Source: Rhodococcus sp. (in: high G+C Gram-positive bacteria)
GTDB lineage: Bacteria > Actinomycetota > Actinomycetes > Mycobacteriales > Mycobacteriaceae
NCBI RefSeq assembly: GCF_023264675.1
Contig: NZ_JAHFVG010000001.1
Span: 248,001 to 312,000 of the forward strand
DNA length: 64,000 nucleotides
Direction of reading: 5' to 3'
The stretch's first letter is position 1; each line of letters opens with the position of its first letter. Of the stretch, positions 1 to 8,070 are shown piece by piece. The notes under the pieces were generated by a model. It was not told where the DNA came from. It was given only the letters and a program-made list of their open reading frames with translations, and made no database searches. The translations under genes were made by a program, and so were the position numbers.

Positions 1-63
1 GGCCAGCACCTGCGTCGGCGCCTGAGCGATGGTGATCGAACTGCTGGCGCTTACCTGTGCCAC
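1..63 (-). CDS. SRPBCC/polyketide cyclase-like protein, 5' end only
   Basis: Only the first 21 codons lie in the window. The reverse strand has an AAGGAGA ribosome-binding site near 71-77 and a GTG start at 61-63, then reads MAQVSASSSITI and stays open to the window edge. This N-terminus resembles small actinobacterial SRPBCC (START-like, hydrophobic ligand pocket) proteins of about 145 residues. From memory, M. tuberculosis Rv3718c occupies the same place beside Rv3719-Rv3720, which supports the call. The gene is divergent from the FAD oxidoreductase/methyltransferase pair. The family call rests on a short peptide plus synteny. Confidence 0.6.
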   Translation of the reverse strand, partial: MAQVSASSSITIAQAPTQVLA

Positions 64-332
64 GTGTGTGTCTCCTTGTGTCGAACGGCGGTATCGAAAG
101 ACGATCTCGGACCATCCTGCCTCGTCCGGTCGAGCCCGGACCACGACCGGACAGCACGATGTGACAGGGTTCACTACAGAGTTCGTTAGCTGGCCAAATG
201 AGATGCATGCGTCATGCATTTGTCTGAAATGCCCAGTTCACCGGCTTCGGCACTGCAACATTTTCGTGAAGTTTGATCTTCGACAGTGCTTTCTCGGTGG
301 CTCTCACAGCGCCGTGGATATAGCGTCTTCAT
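64..332. promoter_or_regulatory. Divergent intergenic region with a palindrome
   Basis: This gap separates the SRPBCC gene from the FAD oxidoreductase and should hold both promoters. The clearest element is a palindrome at about 203-219, ATGCATG-cgt-CATGCAT, which could be an operator. No convincing -35/-10 pair or terminator was recognised. Confidence 0.35.
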
Positions 333-1781
333 GTGGCTTCTGCGATTGCGCTCCCGAGACGACGGCCGTTACCGCGAGAGAGCGGATACGCCGCGCACCG
401 AACCGGCGTCGATGTGCTGCTGGCGAGCTACCGCGCGATCCCCGCCGATGCCACCGTCAGACTCGCCAAGAAAACATCCAATCTCTTCCGTGCTCGTGCG
501 AAGTCCACAGCGCCCGGCCTCGACGTGTCAGGACTGACGAGCGTCATCTCGGTCAACCCCCAGGACCGCACCGCCGACGTCGCCGGAATGTGCACCTACG
601 AAGATCTCGTCGCGGCAACGCTCCCCTACGGACTCGCGCCGATGGTCGTACCCCAGCTGAAAACCATCACACTCGGCGGCGCGGTCACCGGCCTCGGCAT
701 CGAGAGCACCTCGTTTCGCAACGGTCTGCCGCACGAGTCCGTGCTCGAGATGGACATCCTGACCGGCAGCGGAGAGATCGTCACCGCCACTCCGGAAGGG
801 GAGAATGCGGAGCTGTTCTGGGGCTTCCCGAACTCGTACGGAACTCTCGGCTACGCGACGCGCCTGAAAATCGAACTGGAGCCGGTGCTCCCGTTCGTGG
901 CGCTGCGCCACGTCAGATTCCACGATCTCGACGTGATGCAGAACGTCATGGACCAGATCGTCGGCGCCCGCGAGTACGACGGTATCGCCGTTCACTACCT
1001 CGACGGCGTCGTCTTCTCCGCCGACGAAAGTTACCTCACGCTCGGAGTTCAGACCGCCGACCCCGGGCCCGTCGGCAACTACATCTCCGGTTCCGACATC
1101 TTCTATCGTTCACTGCAGCACGACGGCGCGTCGCCCAAGACCGACCGTCTGACCACCCAGGACTACCTCTGGCGCTGGGACACCGACTGGTTCTGGTGCT
1201 CGCGCGCGTTCGGCACCCAGAACCCGAAGATCCGACGCTTCTGGCCGACGAAATATCGACGCTCCAGCTTCTACTGGAAGCTCATCGGTCTCGACCAGAA
1301 ATACGACATCGCCGATCGACTCGAGGCCCGCAAGGGAAATCCTCCTCGCGAACGCGTCGTGCAGGACGTGGAAGTTCCCATCGAGAACACCGCGCCCTTC
1401 CTGCGGTGGTTCCTGGACGAAATTCCGATCGAACCGCTCTGGCTGTGCCCCCTACGACTTCGTGAGCCCGCTCCCCCGGGCGCGGATTCGGCGCGGCCCT
1501 GGCCCCTCTACCCCCTCGAGCCGAAGAAGACCTACGTCAACATCGGGTTCTGGTCATCGGTACCGATCGTCGCCGGCGAGGTCGACGGCGCCGCCAACCG
1601 TGCCATCGAGGACAAGGTCAGCGACTTCGACGGGCATAAATCCCTCTACTCGGACGCTTATTACTCCGAGCAGGAGTTTTCGACGCTGTACGGCGGCGAG
1701 AAATTCAAAGATCTCAAGAAACGCTATGACCCCGAATCCCGTTTGCTTGACATGTATTCGAAGGCGGTGCAAAGAAAATGA
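333..1781 (+). CDS. FAD-binding oxidoreductase, probable partner reductase of the downstream fatty-acid methyltransferase
   Basis: This is a 482-residue FAD-linked oxidase of the PCMH/DHCR24-like type. The glycine-rich stretch TITLGGAVTGLGIES (about residues 111-125) followed by GLPHESVLEMD is typical of the FAD-binding subdomain. It overlaps the next gene by ATGA, so the two are translationally coupled. Known actinobacterial pairs of this type (Bfa/Tms) methylate the oleoyl double bond and then reduce the methylene to give 10-methyl fatty acids such as tuberculostearic acid. M. tuberculosis has two such pairs, Rv0449c/Rv0447c and Rv3719/Rv3720, and the neighbours here fit the second. The start is uncertain: GTG at 333 keeps the GVDVLLASYRAIP segment, GTG at 414 is an alternative, and neither has a strong ribosome-binding site. 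Confidence 0.75.
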   Translation: MASAIALPRRRPLPRESGYAAHRTGVDVLLASYRAIPADATVRLAKKTSNLFRARAKSTAPGLDVSGLTSVISVNPQDRTADVAGMCTYEDLVAATLPYGLAPMVVPQLKTITLGGAVTGLGIESTSFRNGLPHESVLEMDILTGSGEIVTATPEGENAELFWGFPNSYGTLGYATRLKIELEPVLPFVALRHVRFHDLDVMQNVMDQIVGAREYDGIAVHYLDGVVFSADESYLTLGVQTADPGPVGNYISGSDIFYRSLQHDGASPKTDRLTTQDYLWRWDTDWFWCSRAFGTQNPKIRRFWPTKYRRSSFYWKLIGLDQKYDIADRLEARKGNPPRERVVQDVEVPIENTAPFLRWFLDEIPIEPLWLCPLRLREPAPPGADSARPWPLYPLEPKKTYVNIGFWSSVPIVAGEVDGAANRAIEDKVSDFDGHKSLYSDAYYSEQEFSTLYGGEKFKDLKKRYDPESRLLDMYSKAVQRK

Positions 1782-3094
1782 CGACGTTCAAGGAATCTTC
1801 CACGAGTGACTCGAACCGGACTCACAAACTTACGATCTCGGAGATCCTCGAGATCCTCTCCGACGGCAACGTTCCGCTCCGCTTCACGGCGTACGACGGT
1901 AGCTCCGCGGGCCCGGAGGACGCGAAGCTCGGCCTCGACCTGAAGAGTCCACGCGGAACCACCTACCTCGCAACGGCTCCCGGCGATCTGGGCATGGCCC
2001 GCGCATACGTGTCCGGCGATCTGGAGCCTGTCGGTGTTCACCCGGGCGATCCGTACGACATCCTGCGAGTCATGGGCGACGAACTGCACTTCCGACGCCC
2101 GAACGCTCTGACACTCGCATCGATCACGCGCTCGCTCGGCTGGGATCTGCTGCGGCCCATCGCACCTCCTCCGCAGGAGGTTGTACCGCGGTGGCGTCGA
2201 ATCGCCGAGGGCCTGCGGCACTCGAAGACCCGTGACGCCGACTCGATCTCGCACCACTACGACGTGTCGAACACGTTCTACGAGTACGTCCTGGGCGAAT
2301 CGATGACGTACACCTGCGCTGCCTACACGTCCGAGGACGACTCGCTCGAAGCCGCTCAGGAGAACAAGTACCGCCTCGTCTTCGAGAAGCTCGGGCTGAA
2401 GGCAGGCGACAGACTTCTCGACATCGGTTGCGGCTGGGGCGGAATGGTGCGCTACGCGGCCCGCCGCGGCGTCAAGACCATCGGCGCGACGCTGTCCAAG
2501 GAACAGGCTGCGTGGGCGCAGAAGGCGATCGCCGACGAAGGCTTGTCCGATCTCGCTGAAGTTCGCTTCTCCGACTACCGCGACATCGTCGAATCCGAAT
2601 TCGACGCGGTGTCCTCGATCGGTCTCACCGAGCACATCGGCGTCCACAACTACCCGTCGTACTTCGAGTCGATCAAGTCCAAGCTTCGTGTCGGCGGCCG
2701 GGTGCTGAACCACAGCATCACGCGTCCGGACAACCGCAGCCACGCGCGTGCAGGTTCGTTCATCGACCGCTACGTCTTCCCCGACGGCGAACTGACCGGC
2801 TCCGGCCGCATCATCACCGAGATGCAGGACGTCGGCCTCGAAGTTCGTCACGAGGAGAACCTCCGTGAGCACTACGCGTTGACATTGAAGGCGTGGTGCC
2901 AGAACCTCGTCGACAACTGGGATGCGTGTGTCGCCGAGGCAGGCGAAGGCACCGCACGAGTGTGGGGCCTGTACATGGCGGGCTCACGGCTCGGATTCGA
3001 ACGCAATGTCGTTCAGCTGCACCAGGTTCTGGGCGTCAAGCTTGGACCGAAGGGTGAATCGCATGTCCCGCTTCGCCCGTGGTGGAACGGGTAG
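1778..3094 (+). CDS. Cyclopropane-fatty-acid synthase family S-adenosylmethionine methyltransferase
   Basis: This 438-residue protein has the CFA synthase layout. A variable N-terminal part is followed by the substrate-side motif SHHYDVSNTFYEYVLGESM (about 158-176) and SAM motif I, LLDIGCGWGG (213-222). It probably transfers a methyl group from SAM to the double bond of a phospholipid-bound acyl chain. The upstream FAD protein would reduce the methylene product. The ATG lies inside the stop of that gene (ATGA). No third small tms-type gene follows; the next element is a palindrome and a convergent gene. Whether the product is 10-methylstearate or a cyclopropane acid cannot be read from the sequence. 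Confidence 0.85.
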   Translation: MTTFKESSTSDSNRTHKLTISEILEILSDGNVPLRFTAYDGSSAGPEDAKLGLDLKSPRGTTYLATAPGDLGMARAYVSGDLEPVGVHPGDPYDILRVMGDELHFRRPNALTLASITRSLGWDLLRPIAPPPQEVVPRWRRIAEGLRHSKTRDADSISHHYDVSNTFYEYVLGESMTYTCAAYTSEDDSLEAAQENKYRLVFEKLGLKAGDRLLDIGCGWGGMVRYAARRGVKTIGATLSKEQAAWAQKAIADEGLSDLAEVRFSDYRDIVESEFDAVSSIGLTEHIGVHNYPSYFESIKSKLRVGGRVLNHSITRPDNRSHARAGSFIDRYVFPDGELTGSGRIITEMQDVGLEVRHEENLREHYALTLKAWCQNLVDNWDACVAEAGEGTARVWGLYMAGSRLGFERNVVQLHQVLGVKLGPKGESHVPLRPWWNG

Positions 3095-3104
3095 GTGCCT
3101 CCGG

Positions 3105-3154
3105 CCCATGTGAGTGCGAATACATAGCAGGTTATGTATTCGCACTCACATGGG
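3105..3154. repeat. Long intergenic palindrome, copy 1
   Basis: This is a perfect inverted repeat with 22-base arms (CCCATGTGAGTGCGAATACATA) around a 6-base loop. It lies between the convergent methyltransferase and MpaB genes. The right arm contains the stop codon of the MpaB gene on the minus strand (ATG TGA). The same core occurs at 20686-20731 and 57631-57676. The hairpin could end transcription from both sides, but there is no T-run. Confidence 0.85.
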
Positions 3155-4081
3155 GTTGTAGTGCTTCGAACTCCCACGCTCGGCCTCCGGGGCTAGATTC
3201 CGCGAAGGTGTCTGCGGCAAAGCGGAATCCGGCGCCGACCTGCCCTCGGCTCGGTCCCAGCCCGCACGCCCGCGGGGATGCATTCGGTACCGCCGCGGCA
3301 GCAACGAGAACGCCGCGTTCACCGCGCGGCCGACCACGCCGAGCAGCTTCTCGTCTCTCGCGGTCCACCTGTAGCCCAACAGTTCTCGGACCTCGGCGTC
3401 GTAGAGTCCGACGATGAGCCAGACGAATCCGCGCGCAATCGGGATCCGCAGCAATGCCCAGGCGCGCCCCGGAATCCACGACGCATAGGGCGGCGGGCCC
3501 AGTTTCGAGAGATCGAGGACGTCGCGGGTTGCCTTGTTGTCCTCGAGCACCTCGTGGCACATGCGCTTCCAGTAGAGCTGGAAATCCTCCCAGGTGTCCG
3601 GCACCGGACGCATGCTCATTCCGTACAGCCGATACCACTGGATGTGCTCGGTGAACAGTTGCCGCTTCTGCGCTTCGGTTACTCCGCCCATGAAGTGGTC
3701 CGCCGTGAGAATCGTGCCCATGAAGAAGGTGGCGTGGGCCCAGTAGAACGTATCCGGGTCGAGCGCGTGATAGCGACGGCCCTGGGCGTCGACACCCTTG
3801 ATGTCCGCGTGGTAACCGCGAACCTGCAGGGCTGTTTCCTCGGCGCGATCGCCGTCGAAGACGACCCCGCCGATGGGATACAGCGATCGATACAGGCGCT
3901 CCCAGCGTTCGTCGAAGAAGATCGAATGCTCTTCGACGCCCGCTCCGAGTCCGGGATGCATGTTCTGCATCGACCCGGCCCAGACGCCCTGGAGCATCCC
4001 GCGCCAGTCCCCGAAATACCTCCACGTCAACGAATCCGGCCCCAGCGGTGTGGGACGCTCGCCCTCCGACTGACTACGCAT
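3146..4081 (-). CDS. MpaB-family oxygenase (DUF2236)
   Basis: This 311-residue protein belongs to the DUF2236/MpaB family, which includes the mycophenolate-pathway oxygenase MpaB' and the heme-binding latex-clearing protein Lcp. Family-like features are the SLTWRYFGDWRGML start, the FYWAHATFFMGTIL helix and the later GMSMRPVPDTWEDF segment. Conserved histidines such as H in WAHATFF are candidate heme ligands, but I cannot place them structurally. The start codon lies inside a large palindrome shared with the divergent TetR gene, so this gene is probably its target. The last codons fall in palindrome copy 1. The substrate is unknown. A second MpaB-type gene is at 10856-11800. Confidence 0.8.
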   Translation of the reverse strand: MRSQSEGERPTPLGPDSLTWRYFGDWRGMLQGVWAGSMQNMHPGLGAGVEEHSIFFDERWERLYRSLYPIGGVVFDGDRAEETALQVRGYHADIKGVDAQGRRYHALDPDTFYWAHATFFMGTILTADHFMGGVTEAQKRQLFTEHIQWYRLYGMSMRPVPDTWEDFQLYWKRMCHEVLEDNKATRDVLDLSKLGPPPYASWIPGRAWALLRIPIARGFVWLIVGLYDAEVRELLGYRWTARDEKLLGVVGRAVNAAFSLLPRRYRMHPRGRAGWDRAEGRSAPDSALPQTPSRNLAPEAERGSSKHYNPM

Positions 4082-4115
4082 GTTGTCAGACTAGAATCTG
4101 ACAACATGCGTAGTC
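4072..4115. promoter_or_regulatory. 38-base palindromic operator between MpaB-type and TetR genes
   Basis: Two 19-base arms are perfectly complementary around the 6-base spacer ctagaa. The inner part is TGTTGTCAGA-N6-TCTGACAACA (4081-4106). It covers the minus-strand ATG at 4081 and lies 12 bases before the TetR start. This is the expected position for autoregulation and repression of the divergent gene. Confidence 0.75.
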
Positions 4116-4127
4116 AATAGGAGGACC

Positions 4128-4715
4128 GTGAGTATCGAGGACAGGCGAAAGGCCAGGCACGAACGCTTACTGGCCGTGGGGGTCGACATGCTCGGTTCCC
4201 CCGACGGACCGTCGGCCAGTGTTCGCGGAGCCTGCCGGGCCGCCGGACTCACCGAGCGCTATTTCTACGAAAGCTTCACCGACCGTGATCAGTACGTGCG
4301 CGACGTCTATGCCCACGTAGGCGAACTGGCCCGCCGCGCCATCACCGACGCCGTCGGCCCTGCCCCCAACCCCCAGCGAGCCGAAGCTCCGGTTCGAGCA
4401 TTCGTCGAACTGGTGCTGGACAAACCGAGTGTCGGCCGGGTGCTCCTGCTCGCACCGCTGACCGAGCCGGCGATCCTCGGCAGCGGCACCGCCCTGATCC
4501 CCAATTTCGTCGAGTTGGTCCGGGCCGAGCTGACATCGCTCGACGCCGACGAACAGCACCTGGTGGCGGTCGGGGTCGTCGGCGCGCTCACGGCGCTGTT
4601 CGTCGGCTACCTCGATGGAACCGTCACCACTCCTCGGGACAGATTCGTGGCGCACTGCGTTCGGTTGGTCTCCCGAGCCGGTGAACGTGCCATGATCGAG
4701 CGGACCTATCACTGA
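4128..4715 (+). CDS. TetR/AcrR-family regulator
   Basis: This 195-residue protein has an N-terminal TetR helix-turn-helix, with RGACRAAGLTERYFYESF (about 34-51) as turn plus recognition helix. The rest is an alpha-helical ligand domain. The GTG start has a good GGAGGA site at about 4120-4125. It is divergent from the MpaB-type gene, and the palindrome at 4072-4115 is its likely operator. It lies 20 bases upstream of the acyl-CoA-binding protein gene, so the two may be cotranscribed. The ligand is unknown; an acyl-CoA is plausible from the neighbours. Confidence 0.85.
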   Translation: MSIEDRRKARHERLLAVGVDMLGSPDGPSASVRGACRAAGLTERYFYESFTDRDQYVRDVYAHVGELARRAITDAVGPAPNPQRAEAPVRAFVELVLDKPSVGRVLLLAPLTEPAILGSGTALIPNFVELVRAELTSLDADEQHLVAVGVVGALTALFVGYLDGTVTTPRDRFVAHCVRLVSRAGERAMIERTYH

Positions 4716-4735
4716 CCGTTCAGGAGAGTACGAAG

Positions 4736-4996
4736 ATGTCCGATCTCGACCAGTCCTTCCAGCAAGCTCAGGTAGATGTCAAGACCCTCACCTCGAAGCC
4801 GAGCAACGATGATCTGCTCAGCCTCTACTCACTGTTCAAGCAGGGTTCGAAAGGCGATGCCGAGGGTAAGCGGCCAGGAAGACTGGACATGGTGAACCGC
4901 GCCAAGTTCGACGCGTGGGCGAAACTGGAAGGACAGAGCCAGGACTCGGCGAAGCAGTCGTACGTCGACCTGGTTGCCCGCTTACTCGGCAAGTAG
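4736..4996 (+). CDS. Acyl-CoA-binding protein
   Basis: This 86-residue protein matches the size and four-helix pattern of ACBP. It has the hallmark LLSLYSLFKQGSKGDAEG segment (about 28-45) with the ligand-binding Tyr and Lys, then KFDAWAKLEG (57-66). It binds and buffers long-chain acyl-CoA in the cytoplasm. A GGAGAG site precedes the ATG. It lies between the TetR gene and the YdeP-type oxidoreductase and points to acyl-CoA metabolism in this cluster. Confidence 0.9.
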   Translation: MSDLDQSFQQAQVDVKTLTSKPSNDDLLSLYSLFKQGSKGDAEGKRPGRLDMVNRAKFDAWAKLEGQSQDSAKQSYVDLVARLLGK

Positions 4997-5034
4997 AAAC
5001 GCGTCGCGGTTCCCCGATAGCGAAAGGGAGCCGC

Positions 5035-7389
5035 ATGAGCGACTACGACGAGGCCGATCTTCACATCGAGAAGCCGAAAACCCATGCCGCAGGGCCCGTG
5101 GCCGTCGCAGTATCGATGAAGCGGGCCCTCGGTCATATGGGGCCGGTGCGCACGGCCAGGACGCTCCTGGATCTGAACCAGGCCGAGGGCTTCGACTGCA
5201 TGAGTTGCGCGTGGCCGGACCCGGATCCCGGCCACCGCCACACCGCCGAATTCTGCGAGAACGGCGCGAAAGCCGTCGCCGAGGAAGCTACGACCACGAG
5301 GGCGACGCCCGAGTTCTTCGCGAGACACAGCATCGCCGAACTCGATTCCCAGAGCGAACACTGGCTCGGCCAGCAGGGGCGCATCACTCATCCGATGGTC
5401 AAGCTGCCCGGTGGGCGCTATTACGAACCGATCGAGTGGGACGACGCCTTCCGCATCATCGGCGACGAACTGAAGTCCCTGGACAGTCCGGACGAGGCCA
5501 TCTTCTACACCTCGGGCCGGGCTTCCAACGAGTCTGCCTTCGTCTACCAACTCTTCGCCCGAGCATTCGGGACCAACAATCTGCCCGACTGCTCGAACAT
5601 GTGCCACGAGTCGACATCCATCGCGTTGCAGGAAACGATCGGCATCGGGAAGGCCAGCGTCACTCTGGACGACGTCTACGACGCCGAGCTCATCGTCCTC
5701 GCCGGTCAGAACCCGGGCACCAATCACCCACGGATGCTCTCGGCGCTCGAGAAGGCGAAGCAGAACGGCGCGAAGATCTTGTCGATCAACCCGCTGCGTG
5801 AGGCCGGGTTGGTCAACTTCAAGAACCCGCAGACCCCGCGCGGCATGGTCGGGCCCGGCACCGACCTCTCGGACCTGCATCTGCCGATCAAGATCAACGG
5901 CGATCTCGCGTTGTTCCAGGCGATCGGTTCGTTGCTCGTGGACTGGGACGCCCTCGACCACGATTTCCTCGCGCAGTACACCACCGGTTTCGACGCGTGG
6001 CGAGAGCACGTCGGCAGCGTCGACTGGAACGTGGTCACGTCGTCGACGGGCCTCACTCGCGCGCAGATCACCGACGCCGCGACGATGCTTCGGGATTCGA
6101 ACGCGACCGTCTTCTGCTGGGCCATGGGCCTGACGCAGCATCGCAACGCCGTTGCCACCATCAAGGAAGTCACCAATCTCGCTCTGGCACAAGGAAACAT
6201 CGGCAAGCGCGGCGCAGGCTTGCTACCGGTGCGCGGACACTCGAATGTGCAGGGCGACCGCACGATGGGCATCTGGGAACGCGTGCCCGAGCACTTTCTC
6301 GACTCCCTCCAGAAGGAGTTCGACTTCGATCCACCGCGTGAACACGGGCTCGACACCGTCGACTCCATCCGGGCGATGCGCGACGGCAAAGCGCATTTCT
6401 TCCTCGGACTCGGCGGTAACTTCGTCCAGGCGACACCGGACAGCGACGTCACGTTCGCGGCGATGCGCGGCATGCGGATGACGGTCCATATCTCCACGAA
6501 GATCAACAGGTCACACCTGGTCACCGGCGAGACCGCGTTGATTCTTCCGACATTGGGCCGCACCGAGAAAGACATCCAAGCATCGGGGCCGCAATGGATT
6601 TCGGTCGAGGACTCGACGTGTTCGGTTCATTCGTCGAGAGGACCGTTGACGCCGGCGAGCGAGCACCTGAAATCCGAGGTCGCCATCCTGACGGGAATCG
6701 CCGAGGCGACGCTCGGAAGCCGCCACGGAATCGATTGGAAGGGCATGAGGGCGGACTACCGCAACATCCGCACTCACATTTCCCGGGTGGTCAACGGTTG
6801 CCAGGGCTACGAAGTCAATGTCCGACGCCCGGGCGGCTTCGTACTTCCGCATCCGCCGCGCGACTCACGGACCTTCGAGACCACCTCGGGCAAAGGCGAA
6901 TTCACGACCTCGCCCATCGAGGTTCTGCATGTTCCCGACGGTCATCTATTGCTGCAGACGCTACGCAGCCACGACCAGTTCAACACCACGATCTACGGCC
7001 TGAGCGATCGTTATCGCGGGATCGAGGGCGGCAGACGCGTCGTATTTCTCCACCGCGAAGACATTGCTGCCCTCGGTTTCCGAGACGGCGACCATGTGGA
7101 TCTGTCGACGAGGTGGGAGGACGACGACATCGACCGCTGCGCCGAGGGGTTCAGGATCGTCGAGTACGACACTCCGCGTGGATGTGCGGCGGCGTACTAC
7201 CCGGAGACCAACCCGCTGGTGCCGCTCGATTCGACGGCGACGGACAGCAATTGCCCGACGTCGAAGTCCGTCGTGATTCGGTTGACCCCGGCCAGGGCCG
7301 CGCACGACACCGTCGGTGGCGGTGGGCAGGACGCCGTCGGGTCCGACGAGGGCCACAAGAATCACCCACAGCCGCGCCATCTGAGTTGA
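5035..7389 (+). CDS. FdhF/YdeP-family molybdopterin oxidoreductase
   Basis: This 784-residue protein fits the YdeP/FdhF-like alpha-subunit family of molybdopterin-guanine-dinucleotide enzymes. The N-terminal cysteines DCMSC (C55, C58) and EFC (C74) could hold an iron-sulfur cluster. The active-site segment is DCSNMCHESTS (185-195), where E. coli YdeP, from memory, has Pro in place of the first Ser after Glu. LAGQNPGTNHPRML and GRGIGK-like segments further on are cofactor-domain features. ATG 5035 follows a GGGAGCC sequence; reading further upstream overlaps the ACBP gene out of frame, so I reject it. No fdhD or electron-transfer subunit is nearby. The substrate is unknown, and family membership alone does not show formate dehydrogenase activity. 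Confidence 0.85.
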   Translation: MSDYDEADLHIEKPKTHAAGPVAVAVSMKRALGHMGPVRTARTLLDLNQAEGFDCMSCAWPDPDPGHRHTAEFCENGAKAVAEEATTTRATPEFFARHSIAELDSQSEHWLGQQGRITHPMVKLPGGRYYEPIEWDDAFRIIGDELKSLDSPDEAIFYTSGRASNESAFVYQLFARAFGTNNLPDCSNMCHESTSIALQETIGIGKASVTLDDVYDAELIVLAGQNPGTNHPRMLSALEKAKQNGAKILSINPLREAGLVNFKNPQTPRGMVGPGTDLSDLHLPIKINGDLALFQAIGSLLVDWDALDHDFLAQYTTGFDAWREHVGSVDWNVVTSSTGLTRAQITDAATMLRDSNATVFCWAMGLTQHRNAVATIKEVTNLALAQGNIGKRGAGLLPVRGHSNVQGDRTMGIWERVPEHFLDSLQKEFDFDPPREHGLDTVDSIRAMRDGKAHFFLGLGGNFVQATPDSDVTFAAMRGMRMTVHISTKINRSHLVTGETALILPTLGRTEKDIQASGPQWISVEDSTCSVHSSRGPLTPASEHLKSEVAILTGIAEATLGSRHGIDWKGMRADYRNIRTHISRVVNGCQGYEVNVRRPGGFVLPHPPRDSRTFETTSGKGEFTTSPIEVLHVPDGHLLLQTLRSHDQFNTTIYGLSDRYRGIEGGRRVVFLHREDIAALGFRDGDHVDLSTRWEDDDIDRCAEGFRIVEYDTPRGCAAAYYPETNPLVPLDSTATDSNCPTSKSVVIRLTPARAAHDTVGGGGQDAVGSDEGHKNHPQPRHLS

Positions 7390-7401
7390 GCACTTCTGCA
7401 A

Positions 7402-8070
7402 TCAGGGCCGCAGACCCACCGCCTCCCGATACGCGATCAACCGCTCGGCGCCGTCGACGAACTGTCGACGCATGATCTCCCCCACCGCGTCGAGATCACC
7501 CGAGGTGAGGGCCGCGATCAGCGATCCATGACTGCGCACCGCCGCCTCACCCCACGCCGGATCGGACGCGTACAGCTTCGACGGGGTATAGCGGATCGCC
7601 CCGAAGAGGAACCACGCCAACTTCTTTCCGCCCGCAACCCTGTTGATGAACCGGTGAAATTCGAACTCGCGCGATTCGACAGCATCGGCGTCCGTCTCCG
7701 AGACCGCGCTGCGCAACAGCGCATTCAGTGCACCCAGCTGTTCGATCTGCGCGGGGGTGATGACTCGCGCCGCCCGCGCGGCGAGCTTGCTCGCGATCGC
7801 GCCCTGAAGCCAGAAGATGTCCTCGATGTCCGCTCGGTCGAGTTCGCCGACCCGATACCCGCGGTTGGGTACCTGCTCGACGAGCCCTTCACCGCGCAGG
7901 GTCACCAGCGCTTCCCGGACGGGCGTTCCGCTGACTCCCAGTTCGAGAGCGGTCTCGTCGATCCGCACGAACACACCGGGCCGGAGAACTCCCGACATGA
8001 TCTGCCCTCGCAAGTGGCCCGCGACTTCCTCCGAGAGCTGCGGTCGCCGACGCAGCGTCGATGCGGTCAC
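7402..8070 (-). CDS. GntR-family regulator, FCD subfamily (copy 1)
   Basis: This 222-residue protein has an N-terminal winged helix, with ELGVSGTPVREALVTLRGEG as its recognition region. An FCD-type all-helical ligand domain follows, with EFEFHRFINRV carrying the usual metal/ligand histidine. The GTG start overlaps the TGA of the upstream acyl-CoA dehydrogenase by 4 bases, so the two form one coupled unit. It is convergent with the YdeP-type gene, leaving only 12 bases between the stops. It is clearly paralogous to the FCD regulator at 20012-20692. The likely operator is the ATCACAT-N7-ATGTGAT palindrome at 9301-9321, by inference. Confidence 0.85.
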   Translation of the reverse strand: MTASTLRRRPQLSEEVAGHLRGQIMSGVLRPGVFVRIDETALELGVSGTPVREALVTLRGEGLVEQVPNRGYRVGELDRADIEDIFWLQGAIASKLAARAARVITPAQIEQLGALNALLRSAVSETDADAVESREFEFHRFINRVAGGKKLAWFLFGAIRYTPSKLYASDPAWGEAAVRSHGSLIAALTSGDLDAVGEIMRRQFVDGAERLIAYREAVGLRP

